From Owenia fusiformis (lineage: Eukaryota; Annelida; Polychaeta; Sabellida; Oweniidae), in NCBI GenBank assembly GCA_903813345.2, contig CAIIXF020000011.1:7838571-7902570 (forward strand): a DNA stretch of 64,000 nt, written 5' to 3'. Both the position numbers and the translations under genes were made by a program. The notes beneath the pieces were generated by a model. That model was not told the DNA's origin, made no database searches, and was given only the letters and a program-made list of their open reading frames with translations. Below are positions 34,532-46,451 of the stretch, piece by piece; the first letter of the stretch is position 1; each line of letters starts with the position of its first letter.

Positions 34532-37500
34532 ATGACAGACAAGATATTTGCTCTAAGAAAGGCGTTGACACAATCTGAAAAGGAACGTCGACTTTTTTCT
34601 AAAAAAGGCAAAACAAACAGTATAATACAAGGAGCGAGAGTGGTTGAATGTCAGCAAAATGCAGTAGAACTCCGAAAATTGATTCTCCAATGGGAAACTC
34701 TGGAGAGACAAAAACGAAAAGCAGTATCGGATTTGAATACGGAGATGAACCTGACAAAACTAAGCTTTAAGAAATTGAATTTGAAACCTCAAAAATCGAA
34801 TGAAGAAGAAGATTTAGAAACTATTACAAATGAAACGAATCCCGTCGGTTTTCGATTTAGATCGAATGGTGACATTCGGGAAACACAACACGTTTCGAAA
34901 ACGGCTATGAAACCAACAATTGAAGCTTTAAAAGGGCAATCTGATATTCAACAGACTAGCACAAGATCAAAATCGAAACAAGAAGATGAGATTTCAGGTG
35001 AATCACTCGTCACCCCATTTGGAGAAAGTGATGAAAGTGATGAGTCAGAAAAAATCGATTACAATGAAGAAATTGCAAAATTAGAGAAAACTGTCAAAGA
35101 ACTATCAGAAGATGTCCTGAAACGATCGAATTCTAAAGCGGCTAAACAGTATCTAAGAGCACATACTCGTGAAGACCATAGCAGTTCATATGCGGATACA
35201 AGGGCCCTACATTATATGCAAATGCATCAAAACGATCGTTGGGCCTCCCTCCCAAGTAGAACTGATTTCGGACGGTATTCTCGTACCGACAGACAAATGC
35301 ACAAAAAATATTCACTCAAGGCTAATTGTGTCGCCTGTGAGCTTAGACTGAAACAGAATGACACCGATAAAATACAAAGTAAATCCCTTAACAAACCCTG
35401 CGGTAGAAAATGGAACATCACGTCTCGGGTCAAAGATGATTCAAAGAATATTGGGTCGCAGTGGGATATGTCGTATTTGAAAAGCAAAATGAAACGCCAG
35501 GCAGATGAACGGAAGAAGCGAGAAGTAGCTTCGTATGAAGATAGTTCCAAAGAAAAACAAGAAGCCCCCGACATTGACACAAGCACTCAAAACTATAGCA
35601 CATTAACGGTGGATTTTTGTAAAGCTCCAAAGGTGTGGTCACGTTCTGAGCACGATACAAAATCTGACCGTTTACGTCCAAAAACAGCACAATCTTTAAG
35701 AACAGAAGTTCACTATCATAGTACAGAGGAACGGTATCAACATATGATGCAAAGAGCATTGTTATCCAGTCATGATGGGGAAAGTTTCGATACACTGAAG
35801 GGCTCAAATGCTTCAAAATGCCGATTGCAAAGTGCGCCTAATATTGGCGCGTCGTCCGCAAGGAGCAAATCTCAAATGAGTAGACGAGAAGTTGGAGAAA
35901 TTCGAAAAACGTACAAAGAAAAACTTGTGGAGAAAGCAGTAAGTTTTTAAGCTTAAATGGTCATCTTCTATTCTAATTAATATCTAAAACAACCGATTGT
36001 CATTTCTCATTTTTTTACACATCAGAAGTTGCACCACAGTTGTCTTAGCTATAGGAGCGGGAGGTAATAGCTTGAAAGAAAAGTTAGAATTTTGGAATAA
36101 CTGCATGGTTTGCTCTGCAGATTGTGCTATACCACAGAAAACACTAGGTGTGGATATCATGCGCGTGCGGTGGCAAATATTTTTGTATTTAAATTCGTGA
36201 TGTTTTATCAACTAAGCCGTGTGTGGTATCTATAATTATATACATATCTGTAGATGAAACATATCAAAACGAAATTGTGTAAATAGAAGTGTTCTTCCAG
36301 CGCCGCAGTAATATAAACACTAAACCTCTCCAAAACATACATATTGAAATTGCCGCTCTTATAAACATTTTACAGCCCTCATTCAGTATTGGTGAATAAG
36401 ATATACGCCAGCGATACAAATTATTTTTGCATCTTGAAATTCAAATAGGATTTGTGTGATTTGGTAAAAATTGCAAAACATTTATTTGATATGTACTTCA
36501 TCTAAACACCATGTGCGGATAAGCTCAATAAACGGGAAACTGTATAATGCTTACTGAGAGTGAAATTCTCAACTGCAGTATTTTCATAATTTCTCTTTCC
36601 ACACATGAATACAATTGAGTACCCAATATGGCTCAGTTTATAAAATTCAAATATGACCGTTAAATCCGCACCGCGCGCGCATGTTATCCGCACCGAGTGT
36701 CTCCTGTATAATAGCGCGGGAGTGGTCATATCTAACATTTTCAAGGGTTTTAACATGTAGATAATCATTCAGTAAGTATTCACGTGTATAGCTACTTATC
36801 CTATGCCAAGTAGAGTTTTAGGGAGATAAGTTGGTAAGATATATCCCGTATGCTGATTTTGAGGTTTCCATACCTCCATATCTCCCGCCCTGTCTCCGGC
36901 TTCGGTGCATATCTTCCCGCTTCCGGTGCATATCTTCCCGCTTCCGGTAATGCAATAAAATGACTTTGCATATGAATGATTTGTTTATTTTTACACCTTG
37001 TACCTTGAAATGGCCACATGCCCCTGAAAACTCTACTTGGTATAGGATAAAGCAGTTATGTACGGTCGGTTTGGATATGGGGTTCATCCCTCGTGAGATA
37101 TGCACATCTACCTTCGGTCCCTACGGTCCCTCAGGTAGATATGCATATCTCCCTCTGGATAAACCCCATATCCAAAACCTCCCAGTGCATAACCCTTATG
37201 TATTTAGCAGATCTAATTCCTATCAATTAAGCTTACTCTGAACGTACTCATTGTACATAAGTTTTCAGAGTCTAGCATGGCCGTAGCCACTGGATAGAGG
37301 AAGAAAAGAGCTTCATAATGCTTTTTATTTGAAGTTTCTAACTCAATTTTGAAGGAAGTTACATCAATTTTTGTAGAATTCAAAGAAATCTTTAAAAAAA
37401 GATTTTTTGCTCGCTCATGCCACGATTGTACCACGCAGTCCTAACTTCGACCGTTAATTTGAATTTTTGACCTACCAGGTGCTTGAAAATCAAGGATTGC

Positions 37501-38800
37501 GAGTCTCATACTGCACCGATTTTCTTCAAACTTATACCATTAAAAGCAGAACAAAATTGCCCTACTATCGGTGCATTACTTTATTGTAAAGAGTCCTTCG
37601 TTCTAGCAGCGTTTTGGTCCCCAGCTGTTAGAAGGCCTTCTTACAGCTGGGGACCAAAATGCCGCTGGAAGTAGGGACTCTGTTGAAGAGAATAATGTAC
37701 CATCAGAAAGGGATGTGTTATGCTTTGAATGGAACAAGTTTGAAGAAAAACGTTGCAGTATGAGACTCGTAATCCTTGATTTTCAAACATCCGGAAGGTC
37801 AAAATTCAAATTAACGGTCGAAGTTAGACCGCGTGACCAAAATCAAGGATTGCGAGTCTCATACTGCACCGTTTTTCTTCAAACTTATACCATTAAAAGC
37901 AGAACAAAATTGCCCTTCTGTCGGTGCATTACTTTATTGTAAAGAGTCTCTCGTTCTAGCAGCGTTTTGGTCCCTAGCTGTTAGAAGGCCTTCTTACAGC
38001 TAGGGACCAAAATGGGGCCAAAATGCCGCTGGAAGTAGGGACTCTGTTGAAGAGAATAATGTACCATCAGAAAGGGATTTGTGTTATGCTTTGAATGGAA
38101 CAAGTTTGAAGAAAAACGGTGCAGTATGAGACTCGTAATCCTTGATTTTCAAACATCCGGTAGGTCAAAAATTCAAATTAACGGTCGAAGTTAGGACCGC
38201 GTGACCCCCTGACTGAAAGTCGAAATTATTTTGACGATCGCACCCCCCCCCCCCCCTGACCGAAAGCTGGATACGCCCATGCCTAGTACAATAAGTTGAT
38301 GAAGTCATCTTTGAAGCAAAATCAGACTTTTGGAAAAGGAAACATAATTATTTATTAAATAATTTTAAACTAATTTCTAGAGAATGGATGCAAAGGCAAG
38401 CGATGAAAGGGTGAATCATTTCCTGATGTCGCTAAAAGATAAAGAAAATATTGATGGAAAAAGTACGAGTTCGTTAAACCATAAATCAAGTGGGGCATCA
38501 ATAGAGAGTGGAGACAGCAGTGACAGTACTGAATACATTCCATATAGAAAGTCAGCATGGACAAGTAGCCATCCAACACTCCAACAAAAGATGGCACCAC
38601 GGATGGTAAAAGCTGACGATTTTAAGAAAAAGTCCGCGTCAGTGATCAAATCAAATCAATTGAGAAGGACAAGCACATCACTGTTTCAAAATGAATCATC
38701 AAAAAAGAGAAGGAAAGCACTGACATTAGAACAATCTTTTAAAGAACTAAAAGACTGTAGATATCTCAGGAATCCGTCAAGACCATCGGTTGATGAGTAG
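34532..38800 (+). CDS. Unrecognised basic, serine-rich protein with coiled coils (two exons)
   Basis: Exon 1 is 34532-35938 (donor GTAAGT) and exon 2 is 38381-38800 (acceptor AATTTCTAG), both phase 0, for 608 residues. The frame extends left to a TTG at 34526, but the ATG at 34532 has an AAAATGA context. Residues about 5-85 are a charged helical region (QSEKERRLF...ELRKLILQWETLERQKRKAV). An acidic stretch GESDESDESEKIDYNEEIAK (about 164-183) leads into a second coiled coil. A CVAC pair sits near 266-269. Short motifs RPKTAQS (about 382) and RLQSAPNIG (about 431) recall phrases common in ciliary and microtubule-associated proteins. Exon 2 is Ser/Lys-rich with no domain. I recognise no family. 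A ciliary or centrosomal role is a guess from composition. AATAAA at 39097 lies about 300 bp after the stop. Confidence 0.6.
36390..36725. repeat. Diverged half-copy of the 21.8-22.6 kb fold-back element
   Basis: AAATTATTTTTGCATCTTG, GTGTGATTT.GTAAAAATT, CAGTTTATAAAATTCAAATA and TGACCGTTAAATCCGCACC follow the same order as in the right arm at 22197-22627. It lies in the intron of the 608-residue gene. Confidence 0.5.
37431..38208. mobile_element. Tandem pair of fold-back elements
   Basis: Each unit of about 390 bp is itself a palindrome with apex GCTGTTAGAAGGCCTTCTTA. The outer arms carry TCCTAACTTCGACCGTTAAT and its complement, and ATCAAGGATTGCGAGTCTCA and its complement. The first unit is 37431-37834. 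The second, 37843-38208, lacks the outermost left end. The second apex region carries a small internal duplication (GGACCAAAATGGGGCCAAAA). It lies in the intron of the 608-residue gene, shortly before exon 2. Confidence 0.75.
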
Positions 38801-39096
38801 CATTTCAAAAGTCACTGAGTTGCGTTTTACAAAGCACAATTACTGGATTGCATTTCGCACTTAGTGCAATAATTTCTGTGTTCATGATTATTATTTTCAC
38901 ATCATTTGATACACATTTATAAGAGAGTAGATGCTACGGATCAGTTTTATTAGATCCAAGCCTAGGGTTGGATTCAATCCAAGATTTGAAGGCTATTTTA
39001 CATGTACAGGTCTCATAAAATGTATTCATGCCTGTTTTTAATTCAAATTAGTTTAGAAATAATACGATTCGGATGTACCATGGCCTGTGAATGTGA

Positions 39097-39102
39097 AATA
39101 AA
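39097..39102 (+). terminator. Polyadenylation signal candidate of the 608-residue gene
   Basis: AATAAA about 300 bp after the stop at 38800, with another AATAAA-like word about 12 bp further. Confidence 0.4.
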
Positions 39103-39221
39103 ATGTGAAAATAAATGATTTCAAAATACATCTGAAAGATCAATCAAAAATCAATCAAAGTTTCAATCATATTACTGTGAGTTCATTATGTTATGAGTCT
39201 GTTCCATGATTATTTGGGACT

Positions 39222-39755
39222 TGTACAACCATGGGCTTTCAAGAGAAGGGTATAAACATGAGAAATTCAAATGAGCAGTGCCATGCTTCCCTTTTTATGA
39301 TACTATTTCAAAAAGTATTATATAAATGTATATGTTTTAGTATTATCTTGAATAAAAATCAATTTTCAATATGATTAAAGCATAAAACTTGTTTACTCTC
39401 TTGTAGAAGTAAACAAAAAGACCAATAAGAAAAAGAGGTATCAAAATGTTCTCTTCAAGTATTGCATTGTGGGTAATTATTCCAGATTACAACCCAATAA
39501 AAACATAATTTGTGGGAGAATGTTCACTTTCATTATTACCATAATCATGATGAATTTCATTTCGTATTAAATTATCAACATGTATGTCGATAATCATGTT
39601 TTTATTTTTGGATTATTTCTTAAATTATACATGAAAATTACAAAATAAGATTTTTCTTGGAATGTGTGCATTCCCAATTTTGAAAACCCAAGGCAATGGC
39701 TAGGTATGAAATATGGGAAGTTGCCTACCCTTCTCTTGAAAGCCCATGGTACAAC
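39222..39755. mobile_element. Candidate MITE of about 530 bp
   Basis: TGTACAACCATGGGCTTTCA, then AGAGAAGGGTA, at 39222-39252 is mirrored by TACCCTTCTCT, then TGAAAGCCCATGGTACAAC, ending near 39755. The interior is AT-rich and non-coding. Confidence 0.6.
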
Positions 39756-40411
39756 TTAATGGAAAGCTTTGCCCAAATAGTTTGATGTCGATATACTCTA
39801 GTACCTTTTGTACACCACTTGTAATGTTTAGACATATCTCAATAATTAAAATGAAAAAATATAAAATTGTCACATTTACCTGTTTTCAATTCAAATTAGG
39901 TTTTAAAAATAGTATGCTTGACAAGTAGAAGTGATGAGTAGAAATTTGGGCTGATAATATCCAAATAGGGAAAATATGTTCACAATGGTGCTAGTTAAGT
40001 CCAGGTTTTGCACCAATAAAACCTACAGGCAAAACATTTGTATATCTTGGATTGCTAATGAAATGGACAGTAATATAATTATTAATATATATAATATAGG
40101 CCTATTTGGATAGCTAGAGCGCCAATCCTGGGAACTAAACCACGGGAATCGCAACCCATGTTCTATAGGAAAAACGGTCTTATCGCAAAAACTAAAATTG
40201 TGCTACAGAGCTAAAAATGTGTCCAAGATTAAGAGGAAAATGTGCTAAATTCAAATCCGACTTTTGGTCTATTTGTGCAAGGAAAATTTTTTAAGACATA
40301 AGCCATGGCTCAGGCATTTGTGATAAACAAAAAATTAGACCGCTTTTCATGTGGCCTGACTCATTTGATGACTGAAATGACTGTGAACAGAGCGAATCAT
40401 TCATCAAATCC

Positions 40412-40440
40412 TGACGTCATATTCTTGCACAATGACGTCA
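40412..40440. promoter_or_regulatory. Two perfect CRE sites upstream of the transporter gene
   Basis: TGACGTCA at 40412-40419 and again at 40433-40440, 21 bp apart centre to centre (two helical turns) and 130-160 bp upstream of the ATG. Paired consensus CREB/ATF sites at this distance suggest cAMP-responsive promoter control. Confidence 0.5.
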
Positions 40441-40570
40441 TTGATGTTTGTCAGCAACCCATCACAGTCTGAAATCTACTGAGCAGAACGTAAATTGATG
40501 GTTTTAATCTCATGGAAAGGCTGGTTTCCAGCCTAAAAGGGGCGTTAAACGTTGGTGCTCAATAAAAACA

Positions 40571-43500
40571 ATGACGGAAGAGGTCATGGGAAGAGCAGGT
40601 GATCCCAACGACGAGTTGATTGCTCCAACAGAGGATGTAATCTCATCGACAGAAAATAGCACTGCGAGCACGGTCAGCTTGAAAGACAGTCGAAGATCAT
40701 GGATTGTCTGCTTCGCTGGATTTCTCATTCAAGTTTTAATCGTTGGCATATTGCACGTCTGGGGTGTATTTTTCCTCTCTATATGCAACGAGTTTAACGC
40801 CAGTAGAGCTGAGGTCTGTAAGTAAGCATCTCAGTTCTTAACTTCCCTAAATTTTGGAAAAAGTTTATTTTAAATGTCAAACAAACGGTGGCTTTTTCAT
40901 TGAGTTTCTGATGCAAAAATAATGATTTGCAATCACGCCTTTGTTTTTTCTTTTGTCTCAACTATAACGAATTATCTTTTAAATATCTGACAAGGAAGAC
41001 TCTCGGAAATGCAATATGTGAGACAACGGTGATTGTGTCCAATATACAACATGCATCAAATTTTGTTTAACAGCATGGGTTGGATCTGCAGGATATGGTG
41101 TCACAATGTTATTTGGTCCTCTGGCGAGTGGGCTTATCAAAAAGATTGGAGCGCGTAAAACGGCAATGATGGGAACTATCCTATGTGTAATAGGAATACT
41201 TACGTCATCATTTGCCGAGTCTCTGACGGTGATGTTCCTGACCTTCTCCTTGGTATTTGGCCTGGGCTGCTGCTTTGCTTACACACCTACTATGTGTATT
41301 ACGGGAGACTATTTTGATAAGTACATGACAGTGGCTACTGGATTCATGGTCGCCGGTGAGTACTATGCTTGGTAGGTTTGACCGAGCCTAAAATGTTTTC
41401 GGCGATATTCAATTACCATTCCAAATCTACATTTGCTCATACAAGACGCTGGTTCCAATTGTCAGTATTTCTTGATGTCTTTTCTTTAAAAGGAAGTAGT
41501 ACTGGAACGTTAATCCTGGCACCGATCTCCCAGGCACTCATAGACAGTATTGGTTGGCGTAACGCCTTCAGGGTCCTGGCAGCGTTTGCTTGTCTTACAT
41601 TGTGGAGTGGTTGGCAGTTCGTACCACTCCCTGGGACACCAGTAAATAGACCACCCGAGCAAACAATCAAAAAGTCGATGGCGAGACGTCTAATGGCAGA
41701 CCTGCGCCTTTGGAAAAATAAAGCATTTGTAGTCTGGACGCTAAGTATTACCTGCGTTATGTTCGGCTATTACATACCTTATGTCCACTTGGTAAGTAGT
41801 GAATACGTGTGGGTAGAAGTAGAATTGAGTTGGTGGAGCTGCCGGTATGTTAAAAACAACTACAATGGCGAGTAGGGATCTTTACCTTTCATTGGTGTAG
41901 TTCTTGATACAACTGTGTCGCCAATATCATACAAAAAACTCTCTTATTCTCGTTAGGATTTTTAACCAAAACTGTGATAATTACCTCAAATAGAAGTAGC
42001 CTTTGCATAATATCCTCTTCAGCATACTTTTTTCTCGTTGATTTTTGCCTACTCTAGCCGCTGCTTTTTATTTAAGTACCACTTTACAGTCAGGTAGCTC
42101 CACCGTGTATTTTAAAAAAGATTAGACAGTAGATTGAATAAATAAAAAACAACAATAAAAACATCTAAAATGAACTTATGTTTCAAGGTGTCCTATGCTG
42201 AGACTATTGGGATTCCTCCAGAAAAAGGTTCCATTTTGGTGATGTGCCTTGGCGCGTCCACGGCAACGGGGCGGATCATGTTTGGAAAGATCGTGAAGTC
42301 GGGAGTGATGAACCGGCTCCATATGCACCAGCTTTCCATGGTCGTTACAGGAGCTGCCAGTATGCTTCTTCCACTCATTAAGAGTTTCCCAGGTCTCATC
42401 ATCTACGTCATTTGTGTTGGCCTTGTGGACGGTTGCTATGTGGTACTTCTACCCGTGATGACGTCTGCATTAGTAGGGGCAGATAATACAGTCCTTGCCT
42501 GGGGATTCCTCATTGGTACATCTTCTTTCACGTTCACCCTGGGACCTCCTGTTGCAGGTAAAGTATTGACAGGAGTAACAATTTGCAGTCCCACCAAAAT
42601 GATGATCATTATGTTATAGAGTTTTAAGTGTAGGTTTAAGAAAGGTAGCGTATTCGGCCAGGGTTGTGGTATTCGCCTAAATCGAATCTAGTTTTGATTA
42701 CAATATTCATTCATTTTCAATTCCAGGTTGGCTTTTCGATTCAAACGGTTCATACGACGTTGCTTTCCACATAGCGGGCATCCCTGTTATTCTAGGAGCG
42801 ATTGCTTTGCTTCTCATCCCTTGGGCCCAACGCACGTCCACATCCACCAACGTCATGGTGGCAGCGCGGCCTACGTACGCAACTCTCGATGAATTAGTAG
42901 TCGATGACAAAACAAACGAAGGTGACTCGCTGAGTGACGACGATTCAAATAATGGCGTAGTAATTGAACGACCAGGAAAGTTCCTTATAATCGAACTGGA
43001 CGAAGATAGCGATCGAAAACTAACGGTAGGAGCCTGTAAACTGGTAAACCCAATCCATCAGAACCTAAGAGGTCGACGCCATCGCAGTATTTCTGTGTCA
43101 TGCCCGAATGAGATTCCAGATTACGTGGTTCAGAATCTAGATGCTATGGGAGCTCTTACTCCGAGTATGGAGAAACTGGCACAAGCAAGAGAAAGGGCCC
43201 ATGAGGAATCCCATTCGGTTATACCTAAACCAAGAAAGAGAACCATAAGTGAAGGATCGGCCCCCGCATATCTGAGCGTACAGGTATAAGCAATGTTGGT
43301 AGAGATGATCGCCTATCACTTATATGCTTGCATTGTAATTTGCAGAATACATTCTACTTTATATTATACATTATGAGTATAATGTATAGGTCGTCTTTGC
43401 AGCAACACAGTAGGATTTGCCATCTATTCGTATGACTCTATGAGTATCAGTGGTGGAGAATATCGTTCACAGTTCAAAAATAGGCATAATTTCAAAGTGC

Positions 43501-44110
43501 AGAACAACATCGACAATTAAGATCTTCCATAGTTATTTAAAAAGTTTAATTTCTATATATTGCTATGTCTTCGTAAAAATCACAAAAATTAAATAGCGTT
43601 CATTTGGTAACTCAAAATTAAAATAAATATTTATTACTTTCTAATTATAACTATTTTATGTCTCTCCAGGATCCACAATTAATGCGACATGTCGGCGTGG
43701 ATGATGACGTCATCTTAGATGCATTGTCTCCCACAGATGATGCAAATTCTGCAACAAATCCCTGGATGCAAGCGACATCACCCCCCTCTATACGTAGCCC
43801 TCATCTAATTCTAGGAACGCACTCCTCGAGCAACAGCCTATTTCCTTCAACGCATAGCTTAGAGCCCGTACCTGAGGAACCATCTGTAACTATGACAGCA
43901 AACATTAACGATGTTGCTATAGTAACCACTACTGACGCTACGGCCAATAATACCCAAACACCTGGAAATCCATTTATTGTACAAAGGGAAGATTCTACAA
44001 GAAGTTCTAGCTCAGAAGGAAATAGTTGGGATTTTGTCGAAAATGAAAGCTTATTTATAAACCAGGAAACAAAGGAAAATGACAGTAGCCAAGATGTTAC
44101 ACAAATATAA
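40571..44110 (+). CDS. Monocarboxylate-transporter-like major facilitator (SLC16 family), six exons
   Basis: Exons: 40571-40817, 41074-41355, 41493-41791, 42188-42557, 42727-43283 and 43670-44110. All borders are GT-AG and the phases join to 731 residues. TM1 is SWIVCFAGFLIQVLIVGILH (about residues 43-62). The SWVGSAGYG...GPLASGLIKKIGARKTAMMG segment is the MFS loop 2-3 with the Arg/Lys pattern. YFDKYMTVATGFMVAGSSTG and GWRNAFRVLAAF are typical of SLC16 halves. The second TM block runs VSYAETIGIPPEK through GASTATGRIMFGK to LGPPVAG and GIPVILGAIALLLIPW. The canonical SLC16 'DGGWGW' before TM1 is replaced by DSRRSW, so substrate prediction is unsafe. Residues about 425-731 form an unusually long acidic, Ser-rich cytoplasmic tail (DDKTNEGDSLSDDDS). 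By family it is a plasma-membrane carrier for monocarboxylates or similar small acids. Confidence 0.85.
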
Positions 44111-44228
44111 TAGAAAAAATAATAATATTTATTTATGTGTTGTTTTAAATTGAATATATTTTTGATATATTTCATGAATGAATTTAAATAATGAATGAAA
44201 TATAAATATGGTACAATACTACATCAAT

Positions 44229-44234
44229 AATAAA
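44229..44234 (+). terminator. Polyadenylation signal candidate of the transporter gene
   Basis: AATAAA about 120 bp after the stop codon at 44110. Confidence 0.5.
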
Positions 44235-44624
44235 AGTGTGTTCTTTGCTACTTTGGCTATTAACATACATCGTCGTTTATTAATAAACATAAAGGGTGGA
44301 CCTAAAATGATCAGATTCAAAAAATTACATAGTTTGATTATAAATATTGGTTCAGAGACTTTTCACTCAATTCACGTGAGAGATCATATATATCCTTCGG
44401 TCAGTTCCACTCTAATAGGCCTCTATATATATTAATGATTTGAAAACAATAACATGTGGCGAGCATAAAGATGTGACAGTATAAGAATGGACTCAATAAA
44501 TATCATGACTATTTTGATTAACATTTGCACTTGTTTATATAAAATAGTACCATTCATTGAGCAAGCTAATTTCTTCTAGCCTGTTCATTTTTGGTTCACC
44601 CTGGTACACGACTAGGAATCTCAT

Positions 44625-45085
44625 AGACATATTCAGTGATCATTGGAAGCTGACAACTATGGATCACATAGACACATACAGGAGCTTACATGGATCTCAT
44701 AGTTATATATTCAGTGATCATTGGAAGCTGACAACTATGGATCTCAGATACACATACAGGAGCTCACGTAGATCTCATAGATATATTCAGTGATCATTGG
44801 AAGCTGACAACTATGAATCACATAGACACATACAGGAGCTCACGTTGATCTCATAATTATATATTTAGTGATCATTGAAAGCTGACAACTATGGATCACA
44901 TAGACACATACAGGCGCTCACGTGGATCTCATAGATATATTCAGTGATCATTGGAAGCTGACAACTATGGATCTCAGAGACACATACAGTGATCATTGGA
45001 ACCTGACAGTTATGGAAATCATACAACATATACCGTGATAACTGAAAGCTGGATACTATGGATCTCATAGACACATTAAGTGATC
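44625..45085. repeat. Minisatellite with a 77-bp unit, about 5-6 copies
   Basis: TTGGAAGCTGACAACTATGG recurs at about 44645, 44722, 44799, 44876 (GAAAGCTG variant) and 44953, exactly 77 bp apart, with degenerate partial units to 45085. Each unit also contains CACATAGACACATACAGGAG and ATATATTCAGTGATCA. Confidence 0.85.
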
Positions 45086-45400
45086 ATTTGAATGATTATA
45101 CTTCATTATAACACATTAATATTGTAGTCATTAAACTTCATTGTAACATGTCAATATTGTAGTTTTATACAGTACAGCATTGTGGTTAAATTATCTCTTC
45201 GTCATGTTTGTGTAGCTTTTCCATTGTAGCTAAATGAATTCACTGTGACTAACATCACAATTGCCACAACAGTCAAATTTAGAATTCACAAAGGCAAAAG
45301 GAATCGAGTCTTATGCAGTCAAAAGGAATTGAGTCTTCTGCTGTCCTAGAAGGGAGAGCACCAGATGATTTGAAGTGAAGAATAAATCTGTACTTCCTGG
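45086..45400. other. Interval between minisatellite and SVIP 3' end
   Basis: AT-rich with small TCATTATAACACATTAATAT-like local repeats (45095-45170). Part is probably the SVIP 3' untranslated region; no AATAAA on the minus strand was found. Confidence 0.3.
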
Positions 45401-46451
45401 TTACCCGACCTGCCACTGGAAAACATGAAGCATAACGTAAACAATAGGTGTATTTCTGAATGGGATGGGATTAACTTACCAGGCTTTGTCATGTAATAGT
45501 GCTCATGAAGCATATTTGTAAAGTAATATTTTGCAAAAATAGCCCAAAACAGATACAATGCCACTTTAAGTTGCAATGAAAAGTCAAAATTAGAAGAAAA
45601 AATCTCAATAAACAACATGAAGGTATAAAACTAGAAATTAATACCCCAAAACAGGAACATTGATAATTTATAAATTAGAGAAAGTATAATGTTTAGTTTT
45701 TACCCTCAGTCCTTTTCCACCCTTTGGTTGTTCTTTAATGGCTTTTTTCTCAAGGTCTTCTCTTTGTTGTTGCCTTCGCTTTAGTGCTTCTGGATCTTTT
45801 ATGCCTCTTGACTCATTGGCTTTCATTCTTTGCTCGGCGGCAGCTGCTGCTTGTTGGCGTCTGGTCTCCTACAAATGACATGGATACAGTATAGATTATT
45901 CAAACATGCCAAGTGTGTCTCAGCTAGTCAGCTTAAAGCATGATACATGATTCTTTATTCATCAAATAAACATCTGGGGATATGAAATAAATATCTTGGA
46001 TGACTCAATCTGCGTTTAGCCTTGGTATGAGAGATAAGAAGAAGATAGATGGCCCAGACTGTCCCCCATGTCAACAATATAAAGTGCTGCAAATTCTCAT
46101 GTTATCATACTACTGCTGTAACCCTCCAATTGTGAACCTGTGCTACAAGTCATAGGAACTTGTGAACAGCTGACTTCTACAGTGGTCCACCTTGAAGAAT
46201 AGTGAAAAATAGAGAATACATACTTCTAGACTCAATATTTTTCCAGGAAGAATCTGTCAATTGGCTAAACAAGACTAGTTCCTGTGCTACAAGTTCCTGA
46301 GTTGAGTAGATTCTAAAATTGTTTATTTTCTGAATACAACCCGGAAGTGCTAATGCAACGCACTTTCGCATGATTCCTGAAGTTATATTACCTGATCTAT
46401 AGCCTCATATCCGGAACTTTCTTCTTGGCAACATGATGAACATGATCCCAT
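45401..46451 (-). CDS. SVIP: Small VCP/p97-interacting protein (SVIP), three short exons
   Basis: On the minus strand, exon 1 is 46451-46392, exon 2 is 45868-45704 and exon 3 is 45415-45401, with GT-AG borders (GTAATA, TTTGTAG, GTAAAA, TTTTCCAG), all phase 0. The product is 79 residues; vertebrate SVIP has about 77. It starts MGSCSSCCQEE, a Gly2 myristoylation site plus nearby Cys for palmitoylation, matching SVIP membrane anchoring. Exon 2 starts ETRRQQAAAAAEQRMKANES, where R-x5-AA-x2-R is exactly the VCP-interacting motif that binds the p97 N-domain. RGIKDPEALKRR and GGKGLR, then WQVG and stop, align with SVIP's SRGI and terminal LRW. By family it inhibits ER-associated degradation at the ER membrane and acts on lysosomal p97. 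The last coding exon is only 15 nt. Confidence 0.85.
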
